A stretch of 64,000 bases of DNA from Duganella flavida (GCF_009857445.1 NZ_WWCN01000024.1:1-64000); one strand, 5' to 3'; counted from the stretch's first letter, positions 33,995 through 44,070 are shown. Numbers and translations: made by a program. Notes: a model not told the origin generated them from the sequence alone.

Positions 33995-36007
33995 TTACGT
34001 TGTCAATTCAAGTGTTCGTGCTGCCTCTCGGACTGGTGCCTGGGGCGGCACTTCCATTTTCACAGTTGTGCCTTGACCCTCGCTCGCTTCAATGGCGATG
34101 GTCCCTCCGAGCACCCCGGTGACGATGTTGTAGACGATGTTCATACCCAGCCCTGTTCCCCCCTGACCCATCTTGGTAGTGAAAAACGGGTCGAATACAC
34201 GGCGCAGCACGGCTTCCGACATGCCTGCTCCGTCGTCGCTGAATTTGATCTCAATCTGGCCATTAGTATCCATATGGGCGCTGATCGCAATGGCACCTTG
34301 GGTGCAGCCGGTGAATGCGTGGGCGAGCGCGTTGTTAATCAGGTTGCTAAAAACCTGATAAAGGCTACCCGGGTACGAATCCATCACTAGTCCTTCTGGA
34401 ACGACCAGGCTGGCTTTGCAATTGGCCCGCCGCAGTCTTGGCGCAAATGTCGCCAGCGTATCCTCGATCACGGCGAGCAGGTCAAACCGGCGGCGCTGAT
34501 CGTTTGTCTGGTCGACCGCCACCTGCTTGAATGCTGTAATCAGCCCGGCAGCACGTTCGAGCGATCGCGTGATGAGCGTGCTGGCCATGTGGATCTCCTT
34601 GACGTGTGCTTCTAGCAGCGAGCGCCGAAGGCTGCCATCGACAACTTGGCCTTCAAGCTCGACGAGGCGGTCAGCCAAAGTGGTGGCAGCCAATAGGCTG
34701 TTGCCAATCGGCGTATTGAGTTCATGCGCAACGCCTGCCACAAGCGAACCGAGCGACGCCATCTTCTCGGCCGAGATCAGGTCTTGCTGCGCACGCTTTA
34801 GGGTAACGAGCGCCTGCGACAATTCCACGTTGGCTGCTACCAGCTCGGCCGAGCGCTCCTGCACCCGCGACTCCAGTGTTACGTTTAGTTCGTGTAGCGC
34901 GCGCTTGGCATCAAGTTCCTCTGTCAGGTCGAGGAGGGCCCAGATCACTGCTGGTGAATCGTCAAGCGTGACTGAAGACGACCAGATTGCGACTTCACCC
35001 TGGCGCCCGGACAGCAGCTTCACCTTGGCGGTCTCGCCTTGGACTACGCCATCGCGCGCGAAGATGTCCCAAATTCGGGCACGTTCATCGGGATTCGCCC
35101 AGAATTCGATCTCCGAGCTGCGCTTGCCGATCAACTCAGTGGCCGACTTACCAAGCACGCGCGATAGCGTCAGATTGCTCGCAAGGGTTACTCCGTCGCC
35201 GTCGGTGACGATTAACGAAACTGGCGCGGTGTCGAACAGCACGCGAAATCGCACTTCCGACTCACCAAGCCTACGCTCGGCCTGATCCAGGTCGGCGATC
35301 CGCTGGCGTAGCGCAGAACTCATGGTGTTGAGTGAGCGCGAGAAAAAGTCGATTTCATCGTCGCCGCGCTCGGGTAGGCGTGCTTCGAAGTCGCCGTGAG
35401 CGAGCCGCACGGACTGCCTGGTCAGTGCCGTAAGCCGACGACCTAGGCTGGCCGAGAACGCATAACATATCAGTAGCCCCAGTCCCAGGCTGGCCAGAGC
35501 GATCAGCCCCCCTTGCTGCAACACTAGTGCTTGTGCGGCGGACAAATCTGCAGTGGAGACGCCAAAGTACATCGTCCCGACTTGATTGTCTTCCAACAGC
35601 AATGGCGCGCGAGCGTGCAGCACATCGTGGTCCAGCGTGCTTTGCACGCCGCCCATCTCGCTTACATCAGCTCCTGCAAACAAGGCATCCAAACTTGCCG
35701 GTTGCTGTCCCACGCTTAGTAACGCACGTCCGTTCGGGCCGAGGACGACGACATAACGAGCGAAGCTGTCGCGGGGATCCTTCAGCATCTCCTTCAGATA
35801 GGTGGTTAACTCTGGGAGCCGGCCCGTGCTCGCATAGGGTGTAAGTGATAGGTTCAGCGTTACCGCGTACTCATGGGCGACGCGGTATGCGTTCTTGCTC
35901 ACTGCATCATCCATCAGGCGTAAGCTGTTCGCAAGCAGCAGTCCGACTACTACGGCCTGGCCGGCACCGGAAATAAGCAGGAATTTGACCCGTAACGACA
36001 ACTTCAT
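33995..36007 (-). CDS. PAS-containing sensor histidine kinase
   Basis: 670 aa membrane kinase. It has an N-terminal membrane helix (KFLLISGAGQAVVVGLLL), a periplasmic region to about residue 165, a second helix (GLIALASLGLGLLICYAF), HAMP, a PAS domain (about 255-370), a coiled coil and the kinase core. The phosphorylated His is H428 in GVAHELNTPIGN, and the ATPase motifs NLINNALAHAF, SDDGAGM and GTGLGMNI are present. It is the third gene of an operon with a porin and a small periplasmic binding protein, with 17 bases between it and the latter. No response regulator is adjacent. The ligand is probably sensed through that periplasmic protein (inference). Confidence 0.9.
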   Translation of the reverse strand: MKLSLRVKFLLISGAGQAVVVGLLLANSLRLMDDAVSKNAYRVAHEYAVTLNLSLTPYASTGRLPELTTYLKEMLKDPRDSFARYVVVLGPNGRALLSVGQQPASLDALFAGADVSEMGGVQSTLDHDVLHARAPLLLEDNQVGTMYFGVSTADLSAAQALVLQQGGLIALASLGLGLLICYAFSASLGRRLTALTRQSVRLAHGDFEARLPERGDDEIDFFSRSLNTMSSALRQRIADLDQAERRLGESEVRFRVLFDTAPVSLIVTDGDGVTLASNLTLSRVLGKSATELIGKRSSEIEFWANPDERARIWDIFARDGVVQGETAKVKLLSGRQGEVAIWSSSVTLDDSPAVIWALLDLTEELDAKRALHELNVTLESRVQERSAELVAANVELSQALVTLKRAQQDLISAEKMASLGSLVAGVAHELNTPIGNSLLAATTLADRLVELEGQVVDGSLRRSLLEAHVKEIHMASTLITRSLERAAGLITAFKQVAVDQTNDQRRRFDLLAVIEDTLATFAPRLRRANCKASLVVPEGLVMDSYPGSLYQVFSNLINNALAHAFTGCTQGAIAISAHMDTNGQIEIKFSDDGAGMSEAVLRRVFDPFFTTKMGQGGTGLGMNIVYNIVTGVLGGTIAIEASEGQGTTVKMEVPPQAPVREAARTLELTT

Positions 36008-36024
36008 GCATGGACCTCCATAGC

Positions 36025-36432
36025 CTAAGGCAGAGTCAAGATAACCTTGACCGTGTCGTCGACGTCCGATTTTTCGATGTAGCCGATGGCCTTTGGATCA
36101 GCGGCGACCGCTCTCTTGACCTCAGCGCTGTTAGCGTATTGCTTGGGCGGTGTGGCCTTGCCCGTAAAGACCAACTTGGCCCAGATAGCCTTGACTTGGC
36201 CGGCATCCATATCAGCAATCTTCCGATAGAAATCGGCGCGGATGGCCGCGCTCTCCGGTTGGTCGACGGCCCTGAATATCGACGATTTTCCAAGGAAAAA
36301 CTGGGCTGCCTGATCGGAAAACATACGCGTAGCCGGGTTTTTCTGGTTGACGATGACTACCGTTTCGGCGGCAGTTAGCGGCGCAGCTGTGGCCAACGCG
36401 GCTGTGATCGTTGCACAAATGAGCTGGTTCAT
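36025..36432 (-). CDS. Small PstS-like periplasmic substrate-binding protein, copy 1
   Basis: 135 aa with a signal peptide ending in LTAAE. It belongs to a short PstS/PBP-like family: VVIVNQKNPATRMFSDQAAQFFLGKS, KAIWAKLVFTG, and KAIGYIEKSDVDDTVKVIL. It is about half the size of a regular phosphate-binding protein, and no ABC permease or ATPase is nearby, so transport by an ABC system is unlikely. Two relatives occur at 42287 and 44151. It sits 10 bases after a porin gene and 17 before a histidine kinase gene, which suggests ligand presentation to the sensor. Confidence 0.8.
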   Translation of the reverse strand: MNQLICATITAALATAAPLTAAETVVIVNQKNPATRMFSDQAAQFFLGKSSIFRAVDQPESAAIRADFYRKIADMDAGQVKAIWAKLVFTGKATPPKQYANSAEVKRAVAADPKAIGYIEKSDVDDTVKVILTLP

Positions 36433-36442
36433 CGCGGCCTCA

Positions 36443-37642
36443 TCAGAAGACGAAATCGAGCGTGACGCCCACAACAGTGACAGAGTTTTTTAGGCCAGTA
36501 GCAGGTCCGTAGATCAGCGAGCCAGATTTGGCAGTTGGCTTGACTCGGTCGACCTGCACCTTGAGCGCGACCGATCGGGCGAAGTCCCAGCGCACACCTA
36601 GCGCATCCGAGTTCTGGGCCGACGAGGTGAGCACGCTGCGTACAGCGGTTGAAAGGCTGCCGCTGGTCGGGAAGCTCGCCGGCAATGTAACCGAGGACCC
36701 CGCACCCTTGTATTCAGCGTGGCTGTAGTACAGCAGGACTTCGCCCATGCGGTAGCCGAACATTGCGTACCATGCGTTAGTATCGGGGACGTAGGCAGGA
36801 TCTTTGGCGCGGCGCCGCCCGTACTCGCCCTGCACAACGATGTTGTGCCATTTTCCTGTTAAACCCACGGCTGTGAATGTGAGCCTCTTACCGGAGAGGA
36901 TAGACATGTCCTTTCCAAGTTGGCCGAAGCCTGCGGTCGTTAGTGAGCTTACGAGGTTGTTAATCGGGCCGATGTCGTTGCTCGTCATCCTTGCCTGAAG
37001 GTGCGAAAGGCGCAGTGTCACAGGGCCCATTTCGGCACCAAGAGCCAAGGCCATGGTGGGCGCGCGATAGGTCGCCGTGGCCGCCGTACCTGGTAGGAAT
37101 AGCTTGCCACGACTGACTCCGGCGAGGCCTTGCGCGCTCAGGTTCCAGTTATCGAACGCATGCTGGTAGTTGAAGTCGACGCCGTCACCCGACTCGATCG
37201 GTGCTTGAACATACATCTCGATGGGCGGCCGCATTAGGGTGTTTGCGTAACCGACGTTTTGGTAGTCGGAGATGAGGAAAGTCGGCAAGCCCATGCGGCC
37301 CACGCGCACATTTAGTTCGTCGTTGATTTTTACTTGGACGAATGCCCAAGTGAGGTCCGTCGTAAAGCTTGGGCTAGTGGCTTTGCGAGTGAGCACCTGG
37401 GTCGTGGCCGACCATGTGTCGTTGAATTCGTAGTCTACTTGCAGGCCAAGATTGCTATCTAGGCCGAATTTGGCCGTGTCCGCCACGCCTTCGGCTTGAT
37501 TGCTGCGGACGAACCGCGCTTCATTTGTGTCACTGCGAGCCGCGCCGATGGTGCCGAAGCCGCTTACAGTGAGCCCGTCAGTTTCAGCCTGCGCGAATGC
37601 CGAACAGGCACTTGCAAATGAGAGCGCGATGAGCTTCTTCAT
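36443..37642 (-). CDS. Outer-membrane porin-like protein, copy 1
   Basis: 399 aa beta-barrel protein with a signal peptide (MKKLIALSFASACSAFAQA), a TVSGFGTIGAARSDTNEA first strand, many alternating aromatic strands and the C-terminal Phe (VGVTLDFVF) needed for barrel assembly. It resembles the two porins at 42709 and 44573 in layout, including a conserved NVGYANTLMRPPIEMY segment, but is more diverged. It leads the operon with the PstS-like and kinase genes. The start at 37642 gives the signal peptide and has GAAAG upstream. Confidence 0.8.
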   Translation of the reverse strand: MKKLIALSFASACSAFAQAETDGLTVSGFGTIGAARSDTNEARFVRSNQAEGVADTAKFGLDSNLGLQVDYEFNDTWSATTQVLTRKATSPSFTTDLTWAFVQVKINDELNVRVGRMGLPTFLISDYQNVGYANTLMRPPIEMYVQAPIESGDGVDFNYQHAFDNWNLSAQGLAGVSRGKLFLPGTAATATYRAPTMALALGAEMGPVTLRLSHLQARMTSNDIGPINNLVSSLTTAGFGQLGKDMSILSGKRLTFTAVGLTGKWHNIVVQGEYGRRRAKDPAYVPDTNAWYAMFGYRMGEVLLYYSHAEYKGAGSSVTLPASFPTSGSLSTAVRSVLTSSAQNSDALGVRWDFARSVALKVQVDRVKPTAKSGSLIYGPATGLKNSVTVVGVTLDFVF

Positions 37643-38130
37643 CTTTCGGTTACCGATCAAAGTTGCGCGTCAATCCTTGCTGGAAGATTCAGGCCCAAAT
37701 CCCCGGTCATGACGCTAGGGAGAGGGAATCGCTCGCGATTGACATTTCACGGCTGCAAAGGGATGTCAGTCCCATTTAGAGTCGTTCTTCATGCAAAACA
37801 TGGCCATCGCCAGCATCAGCGGGCATGCGGCGCAGCTTAGTCGTGAGTGGTCTGCGCGGATCATCCGTGCACCACTTTTTCTCGAATCGATGGCTTCCCG
37901 CGCTGCACTTTCGTCTTGCGTTGGCTGTGATGATGCGATACTGTTTCGTATCGTATTATAGCGAGGTCCGTTGCTTCCATCAACGCGTCACTTGTTTATC
38001 ACTAGGGTTTGTGCTGAAACGGCCTCTTTTTAGGCGGCGTTTAGAAGAAATTGCGTGAAATTGAGGATTTCTATTGAGAGGCCGAATGGTACTAGGGCTG
38101 ACATGGCACCTGTATCCTGACAGTGTGTGC
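37643..38130. other. Divergent intergenic region between porin 1 and SBP genes
   Basis: About 490 bases with no credible gene. It contains a TetR-type inverted repeat at 37935-37952 followed by TATTAT (37954-37959), a possible -10 for the rightward gene. Short open frames here lack ribosome binding sites. Confidence 0.5.
37935..37952 (+). promoter_or_regulatory. Putative operator matching the sites of the TetR at 46984
   Basis: GCGATACTGTTTCGTATC contains the inverted repeat CGATAC/GTATCG. It matches GCGATACACTTTCGTATT (reverse complement of 46966-46983) at 15 of 18 positions and the reverse complement of 46931-46948 at 14 of 18. Confidence 0.55.
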
Positions 38131-38883
38131 ATGAAAAGGGCGGCGACGCAGCGGGGGCTGTTTTTGTCGCTACTGCTGGCAACTAGCGGCGCCAGAGCAG
38201 TCGAGGTCACTATGGCCTTCGGCGACAATCTGCCGCCCTATATCTTGGCCACCAGTGACGCTGGCATTGAGGTAGAAATCGTGCGCGCTGCGCTGGCCTA
38301 TCGGGGGCATGTGTTACATGCCAGGTATCAGCCAATGGGCCGAATTCCGGTCTCCTTCATTTCAGGCGAAGTCAACGCCATCATGATGGACGTCGGCGTC
38401 GACATGGCCCCCCACGGAGGTTTTTATGGCAAGCCGCCGGTTCTGTATGACAATGTGTTTTACACGCTAAAGTCGCGCAACCTGATCATCAGTAAGCCTG
38501 ACGATTTGAAAGGCCATAGCATTATGGCTTTCATCGGTGCGGCGAAGCGCTATCCCGTTTGGCTTGCGGCGCTTAACCACGTGCCTGGCTATGTAGAGCG
38601 AAACAACCAAGCGGTCCAGCCGGCGCTGCTGACGCTGGGCCGCTACGAAGTGATTCTGAGCGACCGCTTAATCTTCCAGTACTACACTCAGTTGTACCAA
38701 CGGGCCAACCCGGGCTTCGTGATGCCACCGCTCGACGAGCACACGTTCACCCACGCCAATCCGCGAGACTATCGGCCGGTATTTCGCGACGCCACTGTGC
38801 GCGACGACTTCAACGCCGGCTTGGTCCATCTACATAAGACTGGGCTTGATCGCGCCATCCAGGATCGCTACCTGAAGAACTAG
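38131..38883 (+). CDS. SBP_bac_3-type periplasmic binding protein
   Basis: 250 aa with signal peptide (MKRAATQRGLFLSLLLATSG, cleavage after ARA). The fold of amino-acid binding proteins is indicated by VTMAFGDNLPPYIL, GIEVEIVRAAL and a C-terminal DFNAGLVHLHKTGLDRAIQDRYL. No transporter genes adjoin it. Stand-alone proteins of this class in Oxalobacteraceae often feed sensors or have unknown roles. It is divergent from porin 1, with a palindromic site between them. The start at 38131 is chosen for the signal peptide; an upstream start at 38074 is less likely. Confidence 0.75.
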   Translation: MKRAATQRGLFLSLLLATSGARAVEVTMAFGDNLPPYILATSDAGIEVEIVRAALAYRGHVLHARYQPMGRIPVSFISGEVNAIMMDVGVDMAPHGGFYGKPPVLYDNVFYTLKSRNLIISKPDDLKGHSIMAFIGAAKRYPVWLAALNHVPGYVERNNQAVQPALLTLGRYEVILSDRLIFQYYTQLYQRANPGFVMPPLDEHTFTHANPRDYRPVFRDATVRDDFNAGLVHLHKTGLDRAIQDRYLKN

Positions 38884-38969
38884 GCACGCTAAATGGATTT
38901 GCTAAAAGCGCGAGAGAGCAATAGGGCGGAATTGCCTCTTTCTACCTGCGCCAAAGTCCTCATCCATTT

Positions 38970-40316
38970 CTAATAGTCGATTCGATCATGCAATACCGCG
39001 CCACGATAAGATGGAATGTAGACGGAACCATACATCTTGAGCGTTTTCAGATTTCTCGGAATAAAATCTCCCAACAATTGTTCCTTTAGCCCCTCAATCC
39101 ATTCAATCGCGTGCTCAAGCTGCTCATCTGAATAAATAATTTCGAGATCCAAGGTGCGTACTTCAAGCACTGTCCGTCTCAACGCCCAAATTCGCTCGAT
39201 CGGTGGAGGATGAGTTTTGGCTGGGCGTGACGAAGGGTCCACACACTCGGCTATTGCGTAAAAAATCTCCAGCCCAAGGAAAAACCACGTTGCTGCAAAT
39301 AGCCTCTCCGCGACCTGCAGGTCGCTTAGCTGCGGATCTAGTAAAGCCCCCGCGTCCGCAGCTAGCTCCTGATTCTGCTTGGGCGTGTAGTACTGGAAGC
39401 GCTCTTGAACATCAAAAGGAACGACTCCCAACGGCGGAGCGCCAAGTAATTTTCTTTTAAGATGCCCCAGCAAAAGGTGAGCATATTCATGGCCAATCAC
39501 AAACTGAATCTGATCATCGACGAGATTGGACACGTGCTGGTCGAGCTCCGATGGTAGATCACCTCGCGGATCGATATCAAAATCCAGTGTCTCCTTTAGC
39601 AACATCGTTCGCACGGAGATCATCAACGTGGCAAGGTAGTCGTCCACCTGCAGGGTCTGTTGCCCGAACAAGAATGCGTTCATGTAGTACAGGTAGTGAC
39701 GAAGCGATTCCGATACAACGATGATATCTCCAGCTTCCGAACGCATACACGCGCCATTCGGTTCACGCAAGAACGCCATTCCGGCTGGCACCTTACGACA
39801 CGTGGCACGCTTCTCGGGAGGGAGAACATTTAAGTAGCGATTGAAGTCGTCGCGCTCAAAGTGTGCGGTGAGCGACCAATTCTCCTTGCTCTTTTCCCGC
39901 CGGCTTAAGAACACCTTCTTCAAACGCGGGCTATCCGCAATTGCATCAGCTCGAAGCATAAGCAGATGATCTTCCGCAGTAGTCGGATTTTGAATTCTCC
40001 TGATTTCTTCCGCAGTACAAACTGGATAGTGGATTCTTAATTCTGGACGTATCCACTCAACCTCCGACTTTGAAAAAACAGAATGTAAGTGAATACCAAA
40101 TGTCTCCCCGAAGTATGTACGCCTCAAGACTTCCTCCCTGTTCAGGGAAGTAGCGAGTGCCGCCTCAAACTCGGCTCGCATGCGATCAAAGCCCTCAGGG
40201 TCTTTTTCTCTTCTAAGGGTCTCAAAATTGATTATTTCATTTTCAGGGTCCAGGCCAAACCTATCCCGAAGAACGGCTCTAATCTCGTCAATTAATGGAT
40301 CTTTTTGTCTAGCCAT
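38970..40316 (-). CDS. Zinc metallopeptidase-like protein with HEYAH motif
   Basis: 448 aa, soluble. The motif IGHEYAHLLLGH gives the zinc ligands H276 and H280 with catalytic E277, and E317 in NQELAADAGAL is the third ligand, the pattern of M48-like gluzincins. Unlike classical M48 proteases it lacks membrane helices. The N-terminal 200 residues are unrecognised and contain VLRDRFGLDPENEI and Cys-containing segments. It stands alone between an SBP gene and the chemoreceptor gene and has A/T-richer composition. It may be an effector peptidase of a conflict system; this is inference from motif and context. Confidence 0.65.
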   Translation of the reverse strand: MARQKDPLIDEIRAVLRDRFGLDPENEIINFETLRREKDPEGFDRMRAEFEAALATSLNREEVLRRTYFGETFGIHLHSVFSKSEVEWIRPELRIHYPVCTAEEIRRIQNPTTAEDHLLMLRADAIADSPRLKKVFLSRREKSKENWSLTAHFERDDFNRYLNVLPPEKRATCRKVPAGMAFLREPNGACMRSEAGDIIVVSESLRHYLYYMNAFLFGQQTLQVDDYLATLMISVRTMLLKETLDFDIDPRGDLPSELDQHVSNLVDDQIQFVIGHEYAHLLLGHLKRKLLGAPPLGVVPFDVQERFQYYTPKQNQELAADAGALLDPQLSDLQVAERLFAATWFFLGLEIFYAIAECVDPSSRPAKTHPPPIERIWALRRTVLEVRTLDLEIIYSDEQLEHAIEWIEGLKEQLLGDFIPRNLKTLKMYGSVYIPSYRGAVLHDRIDY

Positions 40317-40499
40317 AATTCTCTAAAATGAAGAAATGCATACGAATGTTGGGTAATTTCAACAAAGCTCGGTTGCCAGATTCACGAGTAGGTCTGTACC
40401 ACTTTTTGAACATGCCAATAGCTCTTAGGGCTGTAGAGCATTCTAGATTTCTTCATGCGTCTAAACAATACCTTTTCGGTGCTGCGACTAAACACCGCA

Positions 40500-42152
40500 T
40501 TAATACTCTTCCCACGCGTCGTCAGGAGCTTGCGTAGCGAACCTCTTGGCTGCGGCCGGCTTGGCCACTACTACAGCACGCTGCTCTGAGCGACGTACGC
40601 CATCGTCCTGCGACAGCTTGAAGATGCTGACCGCCTGCGCCAGGTTCTCAGCCTGTTCTTGCATGCTTTCAGCTGCTGCCGCCGCTTCCTCCACCAGTGC
40701 AGCGTTTTGCTGGGTCATTTCATCCATCTGCGTGATGGCCTGGTTGACTTCTTCAATACCGTTGCTTTGCTCCTGGGTGGCGGCAGTAATCTCGCCAATG
40801 ATGTCGGCGACCTGCTTGATCGATGTAACGATGAGGTTCATCGTCTTTCCTGCTTCGTCCACGAGCTTGCTGCCGGCATCGACCTTGGTGACAGAGTCTC
40901 CGATCAGTTGTTTGATTTCCTTCGCGGCGGCAGCCGAGCGATGCGCGAGGTTGCGTACTTCCGACGCAACGACGGCAAAGCCGCGTCCCTGTTCGCCGGC
41001 GCGCGCTGCTTCGACGGCAGCGTTCAGCGCAAGAATGTTTGTCTGGAATGCGATGCCATCGATGACTCCGATGATGTCGACGATCTTGCTCGAGGACTCT
41101 TTTATCGAACCCATGGTTTCAACAACTTGCGATACCACCGTGCCGCCTTTGGACGCCACCGATGATGCCGACACGGCGAGTTGGTTGGCTTGGCGCGCGT
41201 TGTCTGCGTTTTGCTTGACCGTGGACGTTAGCTCTTCCATCGACGACGCGGTTTCTTCTAACGAGCTGGCCTGCGCTTCTGTGCGTGAAGACAGGTCTGC
41301 ATTTCCGGAGGCGATTTCCTGCGATGCAGTGGTAATCATCTCCGTTCCCATGCGGACGTCGCCGACCGTCTTAGCTAGGCTTGCGGTCATGTCCTGAAGC
41401 GCCTGCAGCAGCTCGCTGGTCTCGTCCTTGCCCTCCACAACAACGTGGGAGGTGAGCTCGCCAGCCGCCACTTTTTGTGCCACCTTCACCGCGCCTGACA
41501 GAGGCACCGTGATCGATCGTGTGATCACCATTGCGAACACCACGCCAATCGCCACAGCCACCGCGCCCAAGCCAAACAGTATCAGCATCAGATGGCGGTC
41601 AGAGTCGACCGAATCAGCCATGACTTCCCTTGCGGAAACGGCCTGCATGTCGACCAGCTTGTTGATTTGAGCCAGGGTCTGAGTGTTCAGTGGATCAATG
41701 CGGCTGGCTATCAACTTGGCTGCGCCTTCGCTGTTAAAAGCCTGAACCATAAAGATCGCCTCCTTAAAGGCTGCGTCCACCTGGATGTCCAGAGCAGCTA
41801 TGTCGGACAGCACCTTTTTCTCGACGTCGTCCTGGTCCATTTTTTTCAAGCCACTAACCGCCGCTTCATACTTCTTGCGCTGGTCTTTGACTTTTTCTTC
41901 TTCCTTCTGCATCAGGCTGACGTCCGACTGCAGACCGATGTTGCGCATGGCAATTCCAGTCTCCAGCATAGCGCTCTTCATGGCCGCTGCTTGCAAGCTC
42001 TTGGCGGTCGAGAGCTCCAATCCATTGGTCAGCTTGGCCTTGTTGCTGTAATTGAGGTAGTAGGCGGTGAATACCATCGCGACCAGAATCAGCAAAATGC
42101 TGCCAAAGCCGATACCAAGGCGTACGCCAATTTTAAAGTCGCGCAAATTCAT
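40500..42152 (-). CDS. Methyl-accepting chemotaxis protein
   Basis: 550 aa. An N-terminal membrane helix ([19 protein letters not shown]), a periplasmic four-helix-bundle domain (to about residue 185), a second membrane helix ([20 protein letters not shown]), HAMP and a long signalling coiled coil with the highly conserved hairpin tip ([21 protein letters not shown]). The C-terminus DAWEEY resembles the pentapeptide that tethers CheR/CheB. The start at 42152 fits the family ([13 protein letters not shown]). It follows the PstS-like gene 2 by 134 bases, with a hairpin between. Confidence 0.93.
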   Translation of the reverse strand: MNLRDFKIGVRLGIGFGSILLILVAMVFTAYYLNYSNKAKLTNGLELSTAKSLQAAAMKSAMLETGIAMRNIGLQSDVSLMQKEEEKVKDQRKKYEAAVSGLKKMDQDDVEKKVLSDIAALDIQVDAAFKEAIFMVQAFNSEGAAKLIASRIDPLNTQTLAQINKLVDMQAVSAREVMADSVDSDRHLMLILFGLGAVAVAIGVVFAMVITRSITVPLSGAVKVAQKVAAGELTSHVVVEGKDETSELLQALQDMTASLAKTVGDVRMGTEMITTASQEIASGNADLSSRTEAQASSLEETASSMEELTSTVKQNADNARQANQLAVSASSVASKGGTVVSQVVETMGSIKESSSKIVDIIGVIDGIAFQTNILALNAAVEAARAGEQGRGFAVVASEVRNLAHRSAAAAKEIKQLIGDSVTKVDAGSKLVDEAGKTMNLIVTSIKQVADIIGEITAATQEQSNGIEEVNQAITQMDEMTQQNAALVEEAAAAAESMQEQAENLAQAVSIFKLSQDDGVRRSEQRAVVVAKPAAAKRFATQAPDDAWEEY

Positions 42153-42229
42153 TTCGTCTCCCAATATCTATTTTTTATGGGTTGCCATCGATTCCAGACA
42201 ACCATCGAGCGCAGCACCAGCGAGCACCA

Positions 42230-42262
42230 GGGCTGAACTCTGTACGACTGAGAACCCAGCCC
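42230..42262 (-). terminator. Hairpin between PstS-like gene 2 and the chemoreceptor gene
   Basis: GGGCTG (42230-42235) pairs with CAGCCC (42257-42262), with an inner CTC/GAG. No T-run is present, so it may only attenuate transcription into the chemoreceptor gene. Confidence 0.4.
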
Positions 42263-42286
42263 TGCTCCGTGATGGCGTCGCTCGCC

Positions 42287-42697
42287 CTACTGCACCGTGA
42301 GGATTACCTTGACGGTGTCATCGACTGCCGATTTCTCGATGTAGCCGATCGCAGTGACGTCGGCCGCTACAGCCTTCTTCACTTCAGCACTGGAGGTTAG
42401 CTCCTTAGGCGCCGTACCTTTTCCGGTAAATACTAGCTTGGACCAGATCGCTTTTACCTGCGTGCTGTCCTTGTCCAACACTTTTTTATAGAACTCGTTG
42501 CGTAGTGGACCGTCCGCGTGTTCCACGGGTGTGAACAGCGCTGACTTCCCGAGAAAGAACTGCCCGGCTTGTTCGCTGAACATGCGCGTCGCCGGGTTCT
42601 TTGGATTAACGATCACTACGATTTCCGCCGCAAAGACAGGGGAGGCCGCTACCCAAACTCCTGCTGCCAAAATCAATTTCCCGATAGTCGTGTTCAT
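42287..42697 (-). CDS. Small PstS-like periplasmic substrate-binding protein, copy 2
   Basis: 136 aa with a signal peptide (MNTTIGKLILAAGVWVAASP). It is nearly the same as copy 3 at 44151 (shared VVIVNPKNPATRMFSEQAG, FFLGKSALFTPVEH, KKVLDKDSTQVKAIWSKLVF) and less close to copy 1. It lies 11 bases after porin gene 2 and precedes the chemoreceptor gene on the same strand. The association suggests that bound ligand is reported to the chemoreceptor. No ABC transporter genes are nearby. Confidence 0.8.
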   Translation of the reverse strand: MNTTIGKLILAAGVWVAASPVFAAEIVVIVNPKNPATRMFSEQAGQFFLGKSALFTPVEHADGPLRNEFYKKVLDKDSTQVKAIWSKLVFTGKGTAPKELTSSAEVKKAVAADVTAIGYIEKSAVDDTVKVILTVQ

Positions 42698-42708
42698 GTA
42701 GGTTCTCC

Positions 42709-43911
42709 TTAGAAGACGAAATCGATGGCGACGGCATACACGTTGACGGTGCTGCCAGCAAATCCTGGTTTGGCATTGACGAAGTAGCCCACGCCGTCGC
42801 GAGTCTTGATGTGATCAACCTGTACTTTGAACGCGAGAGACTTATAGAAGTCCCAGCGCATCCCAACGGCGGTGGTTGATTGCAGTCCAATCTTGATGGC
42901 TCGGTTGGCGCTGGCGCTCAGCGCGGCCAGTGGGCCAGTGGTTGGTAGCCCAGGGAAGTCACGGATGCTGTCCTGCTTGACATCGCCATGCATGATGTAT
43001 GGAGTGAACTTTTCGTAACGGTAGCCCGCCATTGCGTACCAGGAGGTGGTGTCCTGTACCAACCGGGACTCTGTCTTGCGCTTGGCATATTCCGCCTGTC
43101 CGATGATGTTGTGATAGTCCATGGTGATACCGAGGGAATCGAATGTTCCTTTGATATCCGTTAAGCGAACCTGGCTTGCGACTGATGTCAGGCCTGCTTG
43201 GTTCAACGATGCCACCAAGGCAGTCCTGCCGGGGTTGTCGTAAATACCGAAGGTGGTTTGCACGTGACCTAAGCGGTACGTGAACGGCCCATTTTCCACC
43301 ACTAAATTGGATGATATGATGGGTTTGAAATCGATGTAAAAATTTCCGGGAGGGCGTACTCTCGAATTACCTACCTGGAGCTGCGCGGTGACGGTCGTGT
43401 CGCCGAAGCTATGTTCGTAGAGGATGTCGCCACCCTGAGTCTCGTTCACGCCGACCTGCGCATACACCTCATTGGGAGGGCGAAGCATTGTGCTGGCATA
43501 ACCGACGTTGCGCACGTCGGAGATCATGTAAATCGGTACGCCGATTCGGCCAAGACGGACGGCGAAGTCGTCGTTAATTTTGAACTTGACGAAGGCCCAC
43601 GCCAATTCTGCACCATAAAGGTCATTGGTACCGTTCTTGCGCACCAAACCCTGCGCGGTAAATGAAATAGTGTCGCTCCACTTCGCCGTGGCTTGAATGC
43701 CGAAATTCGAATCGACTCCGGTGCGAGCGTCCTTGCCGACGCCGGCAGCTTGGTCGTGTCGGTTGAATTCGGCTTGATCGGAATTAGTCTTGGTCAGAGC
43801 ACCTGTGCCGAAGCCGCTGATTGTGATCGGACTGTCATCCTGCGCACGGGCAGGTGAAGCAAGGGCGATGAGGACTGCAAGGACTGATATCGCAAGTTCG
43901 TGTCGTTTCAT
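42709..43911 (-). CDS. Outer-membrane porin-like protein, copy 2
   Basis: 400 aa beta-barrel protein with signal peptide (cleavage after ARA) and terminal Phe (AVAIDFVF). It is a close paralogue of porin 3 at 44573, sharing ITISGFGTGALT, NSDQAEF, the SNFGIQ strand, LAWAFVKFKINDDF and SDVRNVGYAS. The start at 43911 is preceded by AGAGGGG; a longer start at 43950 would add an Arg-rich leader that disrupts the signal peptide. It is likely to pass small solutes across the outer membrane for the PstS-like partner. Confidence 0.82.
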   Translation of the reverse strand: MKRHELAISVLAVLIALASPARAQDDSPITISGFGTGALTKTNSDQAEFNRHDQAAGVGKDARTGVDSNFGIQATAKWSDTISFTAQGLVRKNGTNDLYGAELAWAFVKFKINDDFAVRLGRIGVPIYMISDVRNVGYASTMLRPPNEVYAQVGVNETQGGDILYEHSFGDTTVTAQLQVGNSRVRPPGNFYIDFKPIISSNLVVENGPFTYRLGHVQTTFGIYDNPGRTALVASLNQAGLTSVASQVRLTDIKGTFDSLGITMDYHNIIGQAEYAKRKTESRLVQDTTSWYAMAGYRYEKFTPYIMHGDVKQDSIRDFPGLPTTGPLAALSASANRAIKIGLQSTTAVGMRWDFYKSLAFKVQVDHIKTRDGVGYFVNAKPGFAGSTVNVYAVAIDFVF

Positions 43912-44070
43912 TGTGTACCCCTCTAGTGGTTTACGACGGCGTCTTGTCAAGTTCTCTGCGCCTTAGTCAGCGCGGACCGGCAAGGTGGTTATGGAATTCC
44001 TTTACATCGAAATGGCACAGTCCGGCCGGTTGTAGCAACGACAAAACTGTGGACGAGCTACGGGGTTTTG

